Below, in pieces: positions 34,778-47,145 of a stretch of 64,000 nucleotides of DNA; position 1 is the first letter of the stretch, and each line of letters opens with the position of its first letter. The position numbers and the translations under genes were made by a program. The stretch is from positions 65,035,832-65,099,831 of the forward strand of contig JARYHS010013631.1 in the NCBI GenBank assembly GCA_031002005.1, in the 5' to 3' direction. Source of the stretch: Vandiemenella viatica. Taxonomy: Eukaryota; Arthropoda; Insecta; Orthoptera; Morabidae. A model generated the notes under the pieces. It had not been told where the DNA came from and searched no databases. It worked only from the letters and a program-made list of their open reading frames with translations.

Positions 34778-35399
34778 AAATAATACAAATATTCTTTCAA
34801 GAAATACCAACTTTATAAATATTTTTTTAATAGGTGTACTTATGTAGCTATTGGGTATAGTTTATATATGTAATTTAAATATAACTGTTGAGTAATCATA
34901 AATATTGCAATCACAGAAAGTATCATTAAAGTGTACGTATACAAGGTATAAATTTTAAAGTGCCTATGATAGCTTACTTGTCACGATTACCTACCATCTT
35001 TACTACCCATTTCTTCTGCAACTGTTTCCTACAGTTTCCGCTGAGTATCTTGTGAGTATACCACTTGTCACTCATATATCACAACGATGTTTTCTCATTT
35101 ATGGCACTGATTAATTTCTCACTACCCATATTGATAGGTAAAATGAACAAAAACAGTGGTATATACAAAAAGGAATGTGGAGCTTAGAATTTGTAACGGC
35201 TACAAGAAACTATTAATCCAACTCCGATAGGATCAGTCACTCATCAGCTGTATTCAGCTACAATCAGTCTCTCAAGATCGCTTGCAGTGGACACCGTTCA
35301 GTAACATTTCGTGAGTTGGGATCAGTCGCACCAATATGCTCGACTACCTTTGGTTGCTCAAAAATGCTTGCATTGGAAGACCTGCCTAAGGGAGTAAAC

Positions 35400-36119
35400 C
35401 AGTGCTGCCATTTCTACGGATTTATCTGTAGATCTACAGATTTGTATGGAAATTTAGGATTTTTGGACTTTGTTCCCATATCTACGGATTTTTGACACTT
35501 TGTATCATTTGTTGATTTTTCTTTATATTGGTGTTTTGTTAAACTTTGAGTGTATAGTGTTAATGCATTACAGAATTGTCAATAATTGTGAATCGTTTTC
35601 TTGCAACTGCCTGTGTGAACCAACGATTGAAATAAAGCTCATATTTTGTTTGGTTTACAATTTTTATAGATCTTTAAAGACCGTATCACAATACTAGCGG
35701 CGCACTCTTTATGTACGGTGACATGCTCGTTGGCACGGCTTACAAAGCAGTGGCTTCCGAGAAGGCTTAACCGATATCTGAGGATCAAAGGGACGCAGTT
35801 TTTAATATTTCCTGTTACAGAAGATATGCTAAATTTAATGGCAACGAAGAAAATGAATGGTCACTAGGCAAAAATAAAAAGTGTTGGGCATAACAGCAGC
35901 AGTGACGATGTATAAAATATGTTCAGATATTTCTTACTTTCAATGTAGAATATTATTTTTGTAATTTTAAAGACCTGGAAATAAAAAATATTCTTAATTT
36001 TGATTCTTTCTTCAGATAATTATTGTTTCAGTGAGTGAGTCTCCGGATTTTTGTACCAAATCTATGGAAATTTTAGCGGCCGTCTATGGATATTCAAAGC
36101 CAAGTGGCTGGCAGCACTG
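35400..36119. mobile_element. hAT-like element, CAGTGCTGCCA ends
   Basis: 720 bp with 11-bp inverted ends CAGTGCTGCCA / TGGCAGCACTG and an exact 8-bp duplication GAGTAAAC (35392-35399, 36120-36127). Both features fit hAT. Near each end lies a repeated phrase of the type TCTACGGATTTTTG. No transposase visible. Confidence 0.85.
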
Positions 36120-36344
36120 GAGTAAACCATGATCAAAAAAATCCTCTGATATGTTAGGCCTAACAAGCCAGTAGAGGAGTGATCTGCAACTTGATTTCAA
36201 TGTTAAAAAAGCATATATATATATACACACACACACATTAAAAGGATTAAGCACCCAGAAGGAATGCTGATAGGAGAATGAAAACATACATGCAAAATAG
36301 CCATGTTACTGTATTTCAGTGATTACAATATCAAATCAAATCAT

Positions 36345-36660
36345 CATATGGCATTGTTGGCTGAGAAATCCCGAAGTATTGTTTGGCCACCAACAAGAGA
36401 TAGGGTTTTCAATTTTACACACATGCTCCACTTTTGTGTCTAAATAACCTATCCCAATACTCCTGCTGGTACAGGGAACTTACAGCTTAATGTAGAACCC
36501 AAACCACCAAAGCAACCTTGCATACTTCACATTATGCAGCAAGCTGTGCCAGAGGTGAAGGATCGGTTAAGGACCTTTGAAAATCCTATCCAAGGCCAGG
36601 TTTTGAACCGGGGATTCAGTCTCCAGTCAGATGCCTTAACCAGTGAGCCACCAGACTGTT
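36345..36660 (-). mobile_element. SINE-2 (tRNA-derived), reverse strand
   Basis: Reverse strand: A box GTGGCTCACTGGTTAAGGC, B box CGGTTCAAAACCTGG, then GGATTTTCAAAGGTCCTTAA and a body shared with the copy at 48640-48990. It is a different family from SINE-1. Confidence 0.75.
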
Positions 36661-39116
36661 GACAATATCAGATGAAATGGATATATATCAAAATTCACAG
36701 TATTGGCACATTGTTGTTCTCATTTGAGTGTGTCACCCGCTCTTGAGCCTTGATGGTACACCAGTTTAATATGGAAATGAGTCGTGTATCTTCTCCTGTT
36801 TCAAATCATTCCAGATCTGTTGTTACTGGCCCTTGGTATCAGGCAGATTGATATCTGAGCTGATCCTCCTCTTGTGATTATGAACAGATTGGGAGACCAG
36901 GCTTTCTGTAATCACATGTGCCATGTGTGAACAGGCATTGCATATTAAAAATAAAGCAAGTTTCTGGGGCAAGACATGTGGATGTAGGATGTCATTGACA
37001 GTGCTGTGCTGCCGAATTCCCTCAGATCATTATCAGAGGGAACCTGAAGTAATATCCTATGACTTCCCGATACCTGGAGTTATGCCAGTGTGTGATTGCA
37101 AGGTATTTGCAGAATTGGTCCTTTTCTCTTGACACCATCATTGAGGTGTCCATTATAAATGCAAAAAAGAAATTTTTTCAGATATTCAAACGCATACCCC
37201 TAGTTCTTTTTAAATAACTGTAGCTTATTTACATAAGAAATTTTATCCTCCTATGGTGACGTTAATCCATGCCGAGTAGACCTGAAAGTTTTCGAAAAAT
37301 GCTTATTTTGGCTGTCGCTTGATATGTGACTACATCATTAAAATTTTGTATAATTCTGGGTTAACAATGAAATCCAGACAACAACAGAAGAGTACTTAAT
37401 TTTTTATTAAGACAAAAGTATTAAAATATGAGGTGTAATTTCTTTTTAGGAGCTCTTTTTACGGTGCGGGTACAATTTTTGGTGTTTTTGCATGAAAATT
37501 GTTTCCTCTCTTCATCGGCTGTAATTAAACCATGAAACTCTTACGTTAATTTTACAGCTCTTTCAGATAAAAGGCCTTTATTTTAGCCTGTACATTCCAC
37601 TGTTCATTCCAACAAAGAAGCGCTTTCTGAAGAACACTGCTTTAAATTTTCAATCGAGAAAACAAATGTTTGCTCTTCACGGATACACATTTATTGTGTT
37701 TTTTCCTAAAGCAAAATATGGTTAAGCATTAATCAAGTTGCAAAAGGTACAAAATAATGTACATACAAGACAGTTAATTTTACATACCATACAAAATAGA
37801 GCTGGATATTTTTGCCATCAAAGGAGTGTACCTTTCTACAAGTCAGATGTACTCTCCCTTTCTAAATTACGTACCATTTTGCGTTCCTTGCTCAACTTAA
37901 GTTGAAACTTAGGAAATGTATTTTGAGTGAATAAATGGCTCTTCCAAAATATCACACTTGATGCACTGCATGAGGATGCCTTATTTTCAGTTCTTTGCAA
38001 CTATCTCCATTCAAAAATATAACTCATAGCACAATTAGTTCTCTTTAGTTGTCTCGTGAAGGACTTTTTAATTCAGTCAAATAGAAATATAACAACTACT
38101 CAGTTTGTGTGACATTGAAATGTTTTTTTCTGAGTGCTTATATCAATTTGATACCGTTGCGCAAAAAGTAACAACTTGCTTTTGAAAATTTGCTCCAGAA
38201 GTGCCCATTCACCATTGAGATGACCTATGTTAGATGCTATAGTGTTGCAGTTTATTATCTGCACTTTATCACTTACTCAGAGCATTCAGAACAACTTCAC
38301 CTAGGTCTTGTTCAGAAGAAGTAGTTCCCTATTTTTATTAAATGTAATCATGAGACAGATTGGCAGTTGTTCTTCTTTGGAACTTCTTGCACCCAGACCA
38401 GGCAACAACTTGTCATTTCACTGAATGGTCTTGACTTGGGTTACATCATTTTAAAATTAGTTATTATAGTTTCTGCTAATTTCTTCCTCATTTGTGTCTT
38501 CATTCATTGAATGGAAGCCTTGTTTAAAGAAAAATTATCAATAATAAAGCCAAGTACCTCCACGATAACTTGAAGAAAGTAAACTTAATCTCTTACACCT
38601 AACTGGCATTTATCCAAGGCAGCTATTAATTTAGGAGTAATGATATTTTTTTCTTCTGCACTTTGCAGCAGTTCCTGATTGAATTATTTCGGGTGTTTTT
38701 GTTAAATGCTCTTCCTGATTGTTCTCCAGAACTAGAAGATGTGTCGTTGAGTTCTTCATATAGCAGGAATAAATCATAGGACGCTGAAGATCTTAACTAC
38801 CCACTGTACCACATATATTTAAGTATTTTTCTCTTCATTTGTTTTACCTTTTTTCTTTTTCAGCTAGTTTTAAATACACATACATCGAGCAACCTGGTCT
38901 CCCTGGCTCTCTCTGTCACTGCAAGAAGATTTTATCCTACTTTGTTTACATCCTTTCGAGGGAGTAAGCCTGTGCAATCCCAAAACGTTATCAAATTCAT
39001 ATTCCAAATCCTCTTCCCTTTTCACTTATAAATATCTAGAGATTTGATTGCATTCTTTATTAACTGTCCCCATTTTTTATTTATTTATTTATTTTTTAAT
39101 ATTTTTTTTTTTTTTG

Positions 39117-39365
39117 CTATCCTCAGTCTTTCGACTGGTTTGATGCAATCCTCCATCCTTTCCTATCCTGTGCTAATCTCTTCATTTCTGTATACCCCTT
39201 ACAGCCCACGCCCTCAATTATCTGTTTAATATATTCTAATCTCTGTTTTCCTCTACAGTTCTTACCTTCGACTGTTCCCTCCACCAGCAAATTAACCAAT
39301 CCAGCATGTCTCAAAATATGTCCTACCAGCATTTCTCTTCTTTCCGTAAGTTTCTTCCACAAACT
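39117..39365 (-). pseudogene. LINE RT C-terminus fragment
   Basis: Reverse strand: KKLTERREMLVGHILRHAG, EGTVEGKNCRGKQRLEYIKQ and EMKRLAQDRKGWRIASNQSK then stop, with an A/AAAT-rich tail at 39074-39115. It is typical of the 3' end of non-LTR elements in insects. Confidence 0.8.
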
Positions 39366-39935
39366 TCTTAATAAAATGCACTCATGTATAGTGCCATTAA
39401 GGCTTTCACTCATAGTCAGTTTGCCTTCGCAGATATTAAAAAATAAAACTGATAGAACTCCTGCAATTTGGTAGTTTGCCTCTCCTAATAAAAGTATGCT
39501 CTTTCTGGCACTTTGTGATACCCATTCAAGTACTGTAATGAAAGTAACAATTACATGGGCACATGCCACTACTCTTTTGTAACTTATGTAAAGATGAATC
39601 TGTGCAAGTCAGCGCAGGTTAGAGTTATCTGAATGGCATAAAAATTGATTTGTGAGTGTTTTATGGTAAGATGAAAAAAAATAGGACCTATGCATTACAA
39701 AATTTTGACTTTGAAAAATAAGAGACACCCTAGCCATCATACATGAAAATGAACTGTGATTCACTGCTGATGCTGTACTAATCGTCTCCCACTCATGCCT
39801 CCCAGGTATGGAACACTCCAAATCTGACCATCTGTAATGCAGTATCAATCACAGCCAAAGAAGAAGACACTGTCTGTACTCCAGTTGACGTCAGTTGTTG
39901 AGATACTGTGCAGGAAGAGACAGAGTGTTGCAGAG

Positions 39936-41229
39936 GAGGGGTTCCCAAACTTTTTCTTAACACGTCCCCTTCTCTCAAATAAAAAGTACTCATACCTTTG
40001 TTCCGTAAAAAGAAAAGTTTCCCTGCCCCTCTTCCTGCAAAAATTTTGTTATTAAAAGGGTAAATTCCTCATTCTCAATGCTGCCAATTATATTGCAGAG
40101 GACACTTTCCAAGTATGTAATGTTATAATAAGTGATTTCAGCTCTAACTTGGGAACCATCAGACCTGTTCAGAACAAATTTCGTTCCCCCAAGTATATGT
40201 TGAAAGGTCTGTGTTACAATTATTTCTTCAAAATGAGCCCTAGGCATCGAGAAGTTAACGCACAAACATATGTGCATAACTTTTAAATATTCTAATTTTA
40301 GTACATTAGTTAAAACCTTCAGCATGGTGTATGCGGTAAGGCGCTTACTTCCCATTTTGCGAAGCCGGGTTCAAATCCCCATACTGCCGAATATTTTTAT
40401 TTCTTTTTTGTATGCAGTAATCATTGAGCATTGATTTTATTTCATTTAAAATTCATTTATTAATTTTTATTATGTGAAATAACAGACATTATGTTATTTT
40501 CAAACATTTACATGCCACCAACACTGGACGGAAATAAGTATAACTGTGGTAGGGGGAGGGGGGGGAATCCCGACCTTCTGGCTGTAATATGTTTACTTTA
40601 TGATATTAATTGTAGAGATACAAGTATAGATACCTGTTTCATTAAAAAAACACATAAACAATAAACTTATCAACAATAAATAATGATTTTCTAAAAAAAA
40701 GTTGGGACTGTATATTCTGTAATATCTTGTTTTAAAAGTTATTTCGCATAAAAAATTCGTAAATGAATATTAAATGAAATAAAATCAATGCTCAATGATT
40801 ACTGCATATAAAAAAAGAAATAAAAATATTTGGCAGTTTGGGGATTTGAACCTGGGTTTGCAAAATGGAAACCAAACGCCTTACTGCATACACCACACTG
40901 AAGCTTTTAAACAATGTACTAAAATTATAATATTTAAAAGATATTTACATATGTTTGCGCATTAATTTCTCGATACCTAGGGCTCATTTTGAAGAAATAA
41001 TTGTAACACAGACATATGGAATAAATACCCTTCAACATATACTCAGGGGATCGAAATCCGTTCTGAACAGCTCTGATGGTCTCCAAGTAAGAGGCAGTGA
41101 AGGAGATATGGTACTTCCGAAGTTGTAGAGCTAGAATATAATCTACATGGACAGTGAAGCTACCTCGTACCCTGTGCATTCACTACCTATATATCTCCTC
41201 CCCTCCCCCTCCCAGTTTGGGAACCTATA
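39936..41229. mobile_element. Fold-back element with about 500-bp arms
   Basis: Inverted arms 39936-40495 and 40735-41229 begin GGTTCCCAAAC and are homologous throughout (shared: ATCATTGAGCATTGATTTTA and its complement). Imperfect 8-bp flanks TTGCAGAG / TTGTAGAG fit hAT. Each arm carries a tRNA-like stretch (40325-40388 and 40848-40905) with a GGTTCAAATCC-type B box. The centre has a G-rich run. No coding region. Confidence 0.7.
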
Positions 41230-41239
41230 TTGTAGAGTG

Positions 41240-41446
41240 AATAAAATTTTCTCTGGTAACTAGCTGAGTTAGTCTGTCAATCAAACACGATGTTTCAGCA
41301 GTCGCAAACTCTGCCACCATTGTCAAGTGACTGACGACAGAGATTGCGACCGCCAAAACATCGTGTTCGATCGACAGACTAACTCGGCTAGTTACCAGAG
41401 AAAATTTTATTAATTTATAATGCCGAGAAAACCTCCAGTCTTATAA
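41240..41446 (+). mobile_element. Penelope-derived hairpin, 207 bp
   Basis: Inverted halves of about 85 bp (AAAATTTTCTCTGGTAACTAG and its complement at 41386-41410), a CTGACGA...AAAAC core, then the tail TGCCGAGAAAACCTCC (41421-41436). An 11-bp duplication ATTGTAGAGTG flanks it (41229-41239, 41447-41457). It landed on the right edge of the fold-back element. Confidence 0.65.
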
Positions 41447-43168
41447 ATTGTAGAGTGTCTAATATCCATGCATGGATAGCAGATGCCATTGTGTTGCATC
41501 ATACAACAGTCTTCCCTTGGTGTGGTGTTTTGGGCAACAGAAGCCTACACAATGTCTGTGAGTTTCCTTGTCATCATTGGTTCCAACATTGAGCCACTGT
41601 ACCATTTGAATGCCTAACATGTCAGGAAATTTAATGATACGACCAACTGCCTTTTTGCAGTCCTGCAATGTGAACACTATAAAACTCCATCAAATGTTGG
41701 TAACGCTGTTAATGCATCCATGAAGTATACTCTCTCCGTGGTGAACATCTCTTTCATTGCTTACTCTACATATGATGTCACCACTAAGGATTGCAGTCCC
41801 ACAGTGTTTTCAATCTCACATTTGTGGATTGCGGGAATTGGTCAATCCTGCGGGATCCAGCACAGTTTTTAAAGTGTTATCAAATTAAATAATAAACATC
41901 TAATATTCAATTAACGGATCAATTTTAATGTTATGTTATAGAAATCAACAGTTAAAAATATTGTAATTAACAAAATAACATTAATTTAAGAATTTCTTGC
42001 CTACCTTAAATATACTTTACACTTTTGTACGTTTGCTTTAAATCTAATTCTAGTTTTTAACTAAGTAATCAAATATGGTAAGTATTCAGATCACATTACA
42101 GGTTCTACAGTAAACCACATTGGTTTTAAAAATAATTTATCCATCTATCTACTAAGCAGTTAAACTATCACTTTATTTGGAAAGAATTATGTATACAGCC
42201 AGAGGCTGAGAATGTCATTTTTGCCTCCTTGTTCATTGGTTTGATTGAAATGATCATACATAAAAAACTTTTTGAAAAGATTAACAACTTTCTGCCCTTT
42301 TCTTGAGATCATCAGTGGATGGATGATCCATTGTTATGGTCAGACTCTGTGCTTCGATTGTCACGTCCAGCTCTTCGTTGTCTACATCCAAGTCTGTCAT
42401 AATTGTTGCTGTGCATTCGACTACTCTTTCAGTAGCAATTTTTTTGTACAATATATCAACGGCCAATTATGTACTGTGTAAAAAATCTCAATTGCAGGTA
42501 CGAAAGCAGAAATTCATAAAATTTTGCTTGTTCCATCAGATCTTAAGCCAATAACATGAGTTAGGGATCAAGACCAAAGCTTGTCAACCGTTGTTTGACT
42601 AAACTGCAAGAACCAAGTATTCTAAGCAAACCAACATTAAAATGTGTTTCTTTACGGTAAACATAATGTTCAAATACTGGTGATTTTTTGGGACGTCCAC
42701 ATATACATGAAAATCTTTGTCATTGTTTCTTGAGATATTCAAACTTTTATGGTATTTGAAAAATTTGTGACTATACATCTTATAATATTAGCAAAATTAG
42801 AACGTTGAAATCCACTTTTTAGAAACAGATCTCAAATCTTATGAAGTACAGAAACAATTTTCGGTAAAACCTTTTTCCAAAGAATTTTAGAAACCATTTA
42901 TTCCATACATGTTTCCTTTTTTAAATGGTGTTTATAATTGTAACCTACTTTTTGTATTATTTCTACTTCATTTCAGAAACAATTCCAATTTGGTCATTTT
43001 TTGTTTGGGTGATCTGGGAGCTAACTTTGCACTAGGACGGCATAACTCAAATTATAGTAACGCATACAACAAAAACAAATGGGAGTTCTTTTAAAAACAT
43101 AGAAGGAATTTATTTACTTACAAATCATAAATGTGACAAAATCTCACATTTGTTGCTGCGAGTCAAAT

Positions 43169-44923
43169 TGTAAGCACCTTAGAAATTGAGTAAATTCTAG
43201 TTTGCTTAGCTTAAAGCATAAGGGAGGGAGTAAGCAGGAGGGAGTAAGCTTCCCAGTAAACATATAATTTTCATTGCAAGTATAGGAAGTGAGAAGCGTT
43301 TCATGCAGAAGCTGATACTGCAACCTAAATTAAATAAATAAACCATTTTAAGAACAGTAAAGCCACTTAACACACAATACAAGCTCTAAATAAACATTTG
43401 TAATAGTAAAGAATCTTTAAACTAACCTGTAATAGGGTAATCCATTGTTATCCAAGTTGTAAATAATAGATTTTGGCTACGTGATCATTTCACTAATTCT
43501 TAACACTTTTTTTAGAGGCAGTATGCAATTTCAAAATGATAATAATTCAAAAGAAACCTAAATTCATTAAAATTCTGTAGTTTCAGGCCGTGTAAATAGC
43601 TTAAATAAAACTTTAAACACCTCATGGAACACACTGGCACTTTTAACATTTTTTACCATATGCTTTCGATAATTTCTCGAACTAAAATGTAGATTCCCTA
43701 AAAGATCTAAAAATCTAGTATAACATATTAAAATTTCGGAACATTTCATGCAGTAGAACAGATTTTATATATGTTTTAAAGTTATTTTGTCATCAATCAT
43801 AACGTGGTAATTTCAAAATTAAATTGCGATTAAACCAAGCCACTTACATAAATAAAACAACTGTTAAAACACGTAACTAAATTCAAAGAAAATTCAGATA
43901 AGTCCACTTTTTCGATATAAGCAGCAGAAGGATGATTATTAAACATAAACCGAGTTAACTTCTGAAACATTTCAAACCTAATCTTCAAAAACTAATAACT
44001 TTGCTATTACACTACCGATATTAATAAAATTTACATCACTGGAATGTGAAATTTTTATAGAACACGATTATACTAATTTTATTGCGTTAATTTGCAGGGT
44101 TGCCTAAAAATTGAATAAATTCAGATAGAAATAGGGGAATCACTACTTAACTTTCTAAATCTTTTTACCAATACGCCGGTTAAACTAAATTCGTTTACAA
44201 GCAATCTAATTATTTGAGAATTTTAGCTAAATACTTTTTATAAACCTTGAAGAAAAGACTACATGCAGTTAGTTTGAACACCTTCTATATTCACAATCAT
44301 TTTTTACTATTTTGAATAAGCGTCCGTATACATGTGGTATGCAGATGATGGTATATAGGCAAGAACCTAGGAGAGGGGACTGTCTTTACTGTTTGGTCTT
44401 TATTCCAGGAATGTTGTGTGAAAGTAATCTGCGCTAGGTATGGTACGTGTGTGTCGGTTAGGCCAAGCTATAACCGGAAATAGTTGAACTTTGAGGGACC
44501 GCATGACTTGAAGGACCACCATGCTAAATTTTTTGACGATTGACTAGTAATGACTTTGAATGATTAATTTTTCTTAAAAAAAAGGGATTTGTTCGGTTCT
44601 CTTCCTTTCCATATCCTGCAGTTTTTGTGGAAACGTTTGTTCGATTGCCTACTCAACTGTAACAGCTATTTTCTGAAATGTGACTCTGAAAATAAACTTC
44701 AAATTTTGATTCAAGTGAATTTTTGTGATTTCGTAGTAGACTGAAACCTTTCCTCAGATTTGGGTTAAAAAAGCTTTGTGGCGGCCGTTAAGCATTTCAG
44801 TTTAGTATTCCAGGCAGGCTACATGGTCATTTAAAATTATTGATACAGATTTAGAGAAATTTTCACTTCAAGTTGAGGTACTAGGTCTATACTTCAGCCC
44901 CTAGTATAGCCTACGTCCTTACA
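43169..44923 (-). mobile_element. Solo LTR (TGTAAG...CTTACA), copy 2, inverted
   Basis: Outer ends match copy 1 at 18709: reverse-strand TGTAAGGACGTAGGCT near 44923 and CTAGAATTTACTCAATTTCT then AAGGTGCTTACA at 43169. A 4-bp duplication AAAT flanks it. It is longer than copy 1 (1755 versus 1294 bp), and the inner part was not confirmed as homologous. Confidence 0.6.
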
Positions 44924-45756
44924 AAATGTGAGCTTGAAAGGTACAGGCAAAAGATGCAATAAAGCCAGTAAAGAACGAGTCTGGCAGGAAAGCAACAGAA
45001 AGGAGGAATCTTCACGCAAACTAAAACACATTTTTGTCCCATTTTACGGATTACAGATCTGCTTAATTTTATGTGGGACCCACCAGACTGCCAAATGATG
45101 CAGGAACCCGTAGGATGGCAGGATCCCCATTGCTGGAGCAATCCCTGGTCACTACTCATGCTGTCTGATGGCCATTCTTGATGTTCTAGTTTTGTGAGGA
45201 TTGAATTATTTACTTGCTCATTGCTTGTATATACATGTACCATCTTACAACCAAATTCAAGCACTTCTTGTGGATGCTTTTTTTATGAGTGTGTGATCAA
45301 AACAAACTTCTTATTGTTCATGCCAGTATACACTGGATAGTCAATTTAGCCTTGCGGTTGATGTAAATGGCATGTGAATTCCTGTCATATTTAAAATAAG
45401 TCTTTCTATTGATGTTATTGTACTACATATATATTTTAAGAAGTTGATACAATGGCCTGTGTAGTACTTCACATTTACCAATTCTTGCGTACCAGTAACT
45501 GCTGAATAAAAAATCAGTCATTGTTTCTGTGAGAGTATTGGAATTTTGCTCAGTTTACAGGTAATCAGTAACACCGTAAAAAGCTCTGTTTGAATGAAAA
45601 AGAATTTCGGTTTAAATTAGCTGAAATCTGAATTTATTATTTATAGTGCAGTTGGCTCAGATTCAACCAAACTGTATTTGTTGGTACTTTCATTTGTTTA
45701 AATTTCATTGCTGTCAAAATGTAAGCTACTAATTAATGCTTGGTTATGTTTTACAG

Positions 45757-45876
45757 TATATACAGACAGACCCACCGACAAATAAGGGGCTAGCTGCTCT
45801 TGTTATTCAGATGATTCAATTTCAAGAAGATAATCTTGGGAAGAATGTTAGCAAGCCCCCTCTTACCAGACTTCCT
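45757..45876 (+). CDS. mor: SMARCC/moira exon 2
   Basis: Second coding exon, 40 codons, phase 0 at both ends. It reads YIQTDPPTNKGLAALV and so on to PPLTRLP, matching the SMARCC stretch that starts the N-terminal MarR-like/BRCT/chromo module. The acceptor is TTTTACAG| at 45756 and the donor is CCT|GTAAGT at 45877, a strong consensus. It continues exon 1 (KNCKK followed by YIQ) exactly as in vertebrate and fly orthologues. An open frame runs past the donor to 45966 but has no family similarity there, which supports the splice. Confidence 0.94.
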
Positions 45877-47094
45877 GTAAGTAAAGATTTGCTGTCATTT
45901 ATCATGAGACTAAAATTACATGACATTACTCATTTAATGTATTTATATGAAAATATGAGGATGTAGTTTAATTAGATTAAATGCTCTTGTGTCTCATGTG
46001 CAAAATGCATATACTGTTAAAGAAAAAAACTTTGTGAAAGTAATTTTTTTAGGGATATGGAGGTAAGAAATGGAACACACATATTGAACAAATTTATAAA
46101 AACCATTTCCTACATGAAAATATTAGTTGGCTGCTTATTTACTGAAAGAGTTATAAATATTTATTTTACATATATGCATTTAGTTTTAAAATATAGTACT
46201 TTATTTTAGGAAACTCACTAATAAATACTGATATGTACCGGTTAATTGTACCTTATTTATTCATTAAAACTTAATATTAGTCAATTATATTTCGATCTAG
46301 TTAATCACAAGTGAAAACGTAAGATTACTTTGTAGATCACATAAGTAAAAGACATACAAATTAACATGTCACAGATCTATTATAATGAGTAAGTAAGGTT
46401 TCAACAACAATCTTTAACATAAACAACTTAAATTACTATCTTAGCTCCATATCATAAAGTCTCCGGTCGACTCGGGATTATGTAAAAAAAAAAAAAAAAA
46501 AAAAAAAACCCACACACACAAATGAACAATCCATTTAAAATCATACCATTTCTTGTACCAGTCTTCAGTACAGATGCTAAATCATATCACAACAGTCTTG
46601 CATATATCAACAATCTTCGAACTTAGATACTTCAATGGAATTAGTCTTGCTTATAGTTCATCCATACTCATCTCTGTAGGTCACGTGACACTCACTGTTC
46701 CCCCCCTCCCCCCCTTTTTCCAGAGTACACTAAAAGAGTTTTATACATTCTTTTCCTTTTGCGCAAAGATCACACTAATATGAAATGTATTCTAATGATA
46801 CATTACATAGCCCTCGGCCTTTTCAATTGTCAAGACACGGAGTAGATCTTGACAATTCACTTAAACAAAGTATATCCCGTTCCCTTTTCTCAGTGCACAT
46901 ACTTGCATTATGATTTAGATTGACATGGAATCCACATTAAATATAATATGCATATGCTTTTATATGTAAAATATCAAGTATTTATACTTTATATAATTCG
47001 ATAAACATTTACACGATTTAATACACAAAATTCCAGAATATTCTACTCCAAAATTCTTATGCTTTATAAACCAATATTGTTTATTTTCTGCTTC

Positions 47095-47124
47095 ATTTCT
47101 TCTTCTTCTTCTTCTTCTTCTTCA
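47095..47124 (+). repeat. (TTC)n microsatellite
   Basis: About ten TTC units. Confidence 0.95.
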
Positions 47125-47145
47125 GGAAGTTGATTTGTGAAGAAA

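Larger units (their letters stand above)
32362..35386. mobile_element. PIF/Harbinger-like relic with nested inserts
   Basis: Ends GGCTGGTCGTCCACTGCAAG and (reverse) GGCAGGTCTTCCAATGCAAG, flanked by TAA on both sides (32359-32361, 35387-35389), as in PIF/Harbinger. The 3-kb interior holds two SINE-1 copies and a LINE fragment. Two - strand open frames (33523-33284, 33228-33004) may be remains of the element's own proteins but I do not recognise them. Confidence 0.5.
26828..45756 (+). other. SMARCC intron 1 (about 18.9 kb)
   Basis: Intron between exons 1 and 2. It carries most of the inverted-repeat elements listed separately (27310-28035, 28510-29013, 30600-31462, 32362-35386, 35400-36119, 39936-41229), LINE fragments, a SINE-2 copy and a 1.75-kb LTR. 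Between these, at 26860-27300, 31470-32360, 36670-39060, 39570-39930, 41460-43160 and 44930-45750, I see only AT-rich sequence without a convincing gene. The sequence has simple repeats such as TA/CA at 36212-36236 and T-rich sequence at 39074-39115. Confidence 0.85.

Noticed and set aside
40325..40388. Possible functional tRNA gene
   Set aside because: It lies in a fold-back arm with a mirrored diverged copy; stems do not pair well, so it is tRNA-derived at best.
42281..42466. Acidic 61-codon - strand frame (DLDVDNEELDV)
   Set aside because: Reminiscent of acidic tails of pogo-type transposases, but too short and without any catalytic motif.
44911..45264. 117-codon - strand frame
   Set aside because: Runs across the LTR end and has no recognisable domain.
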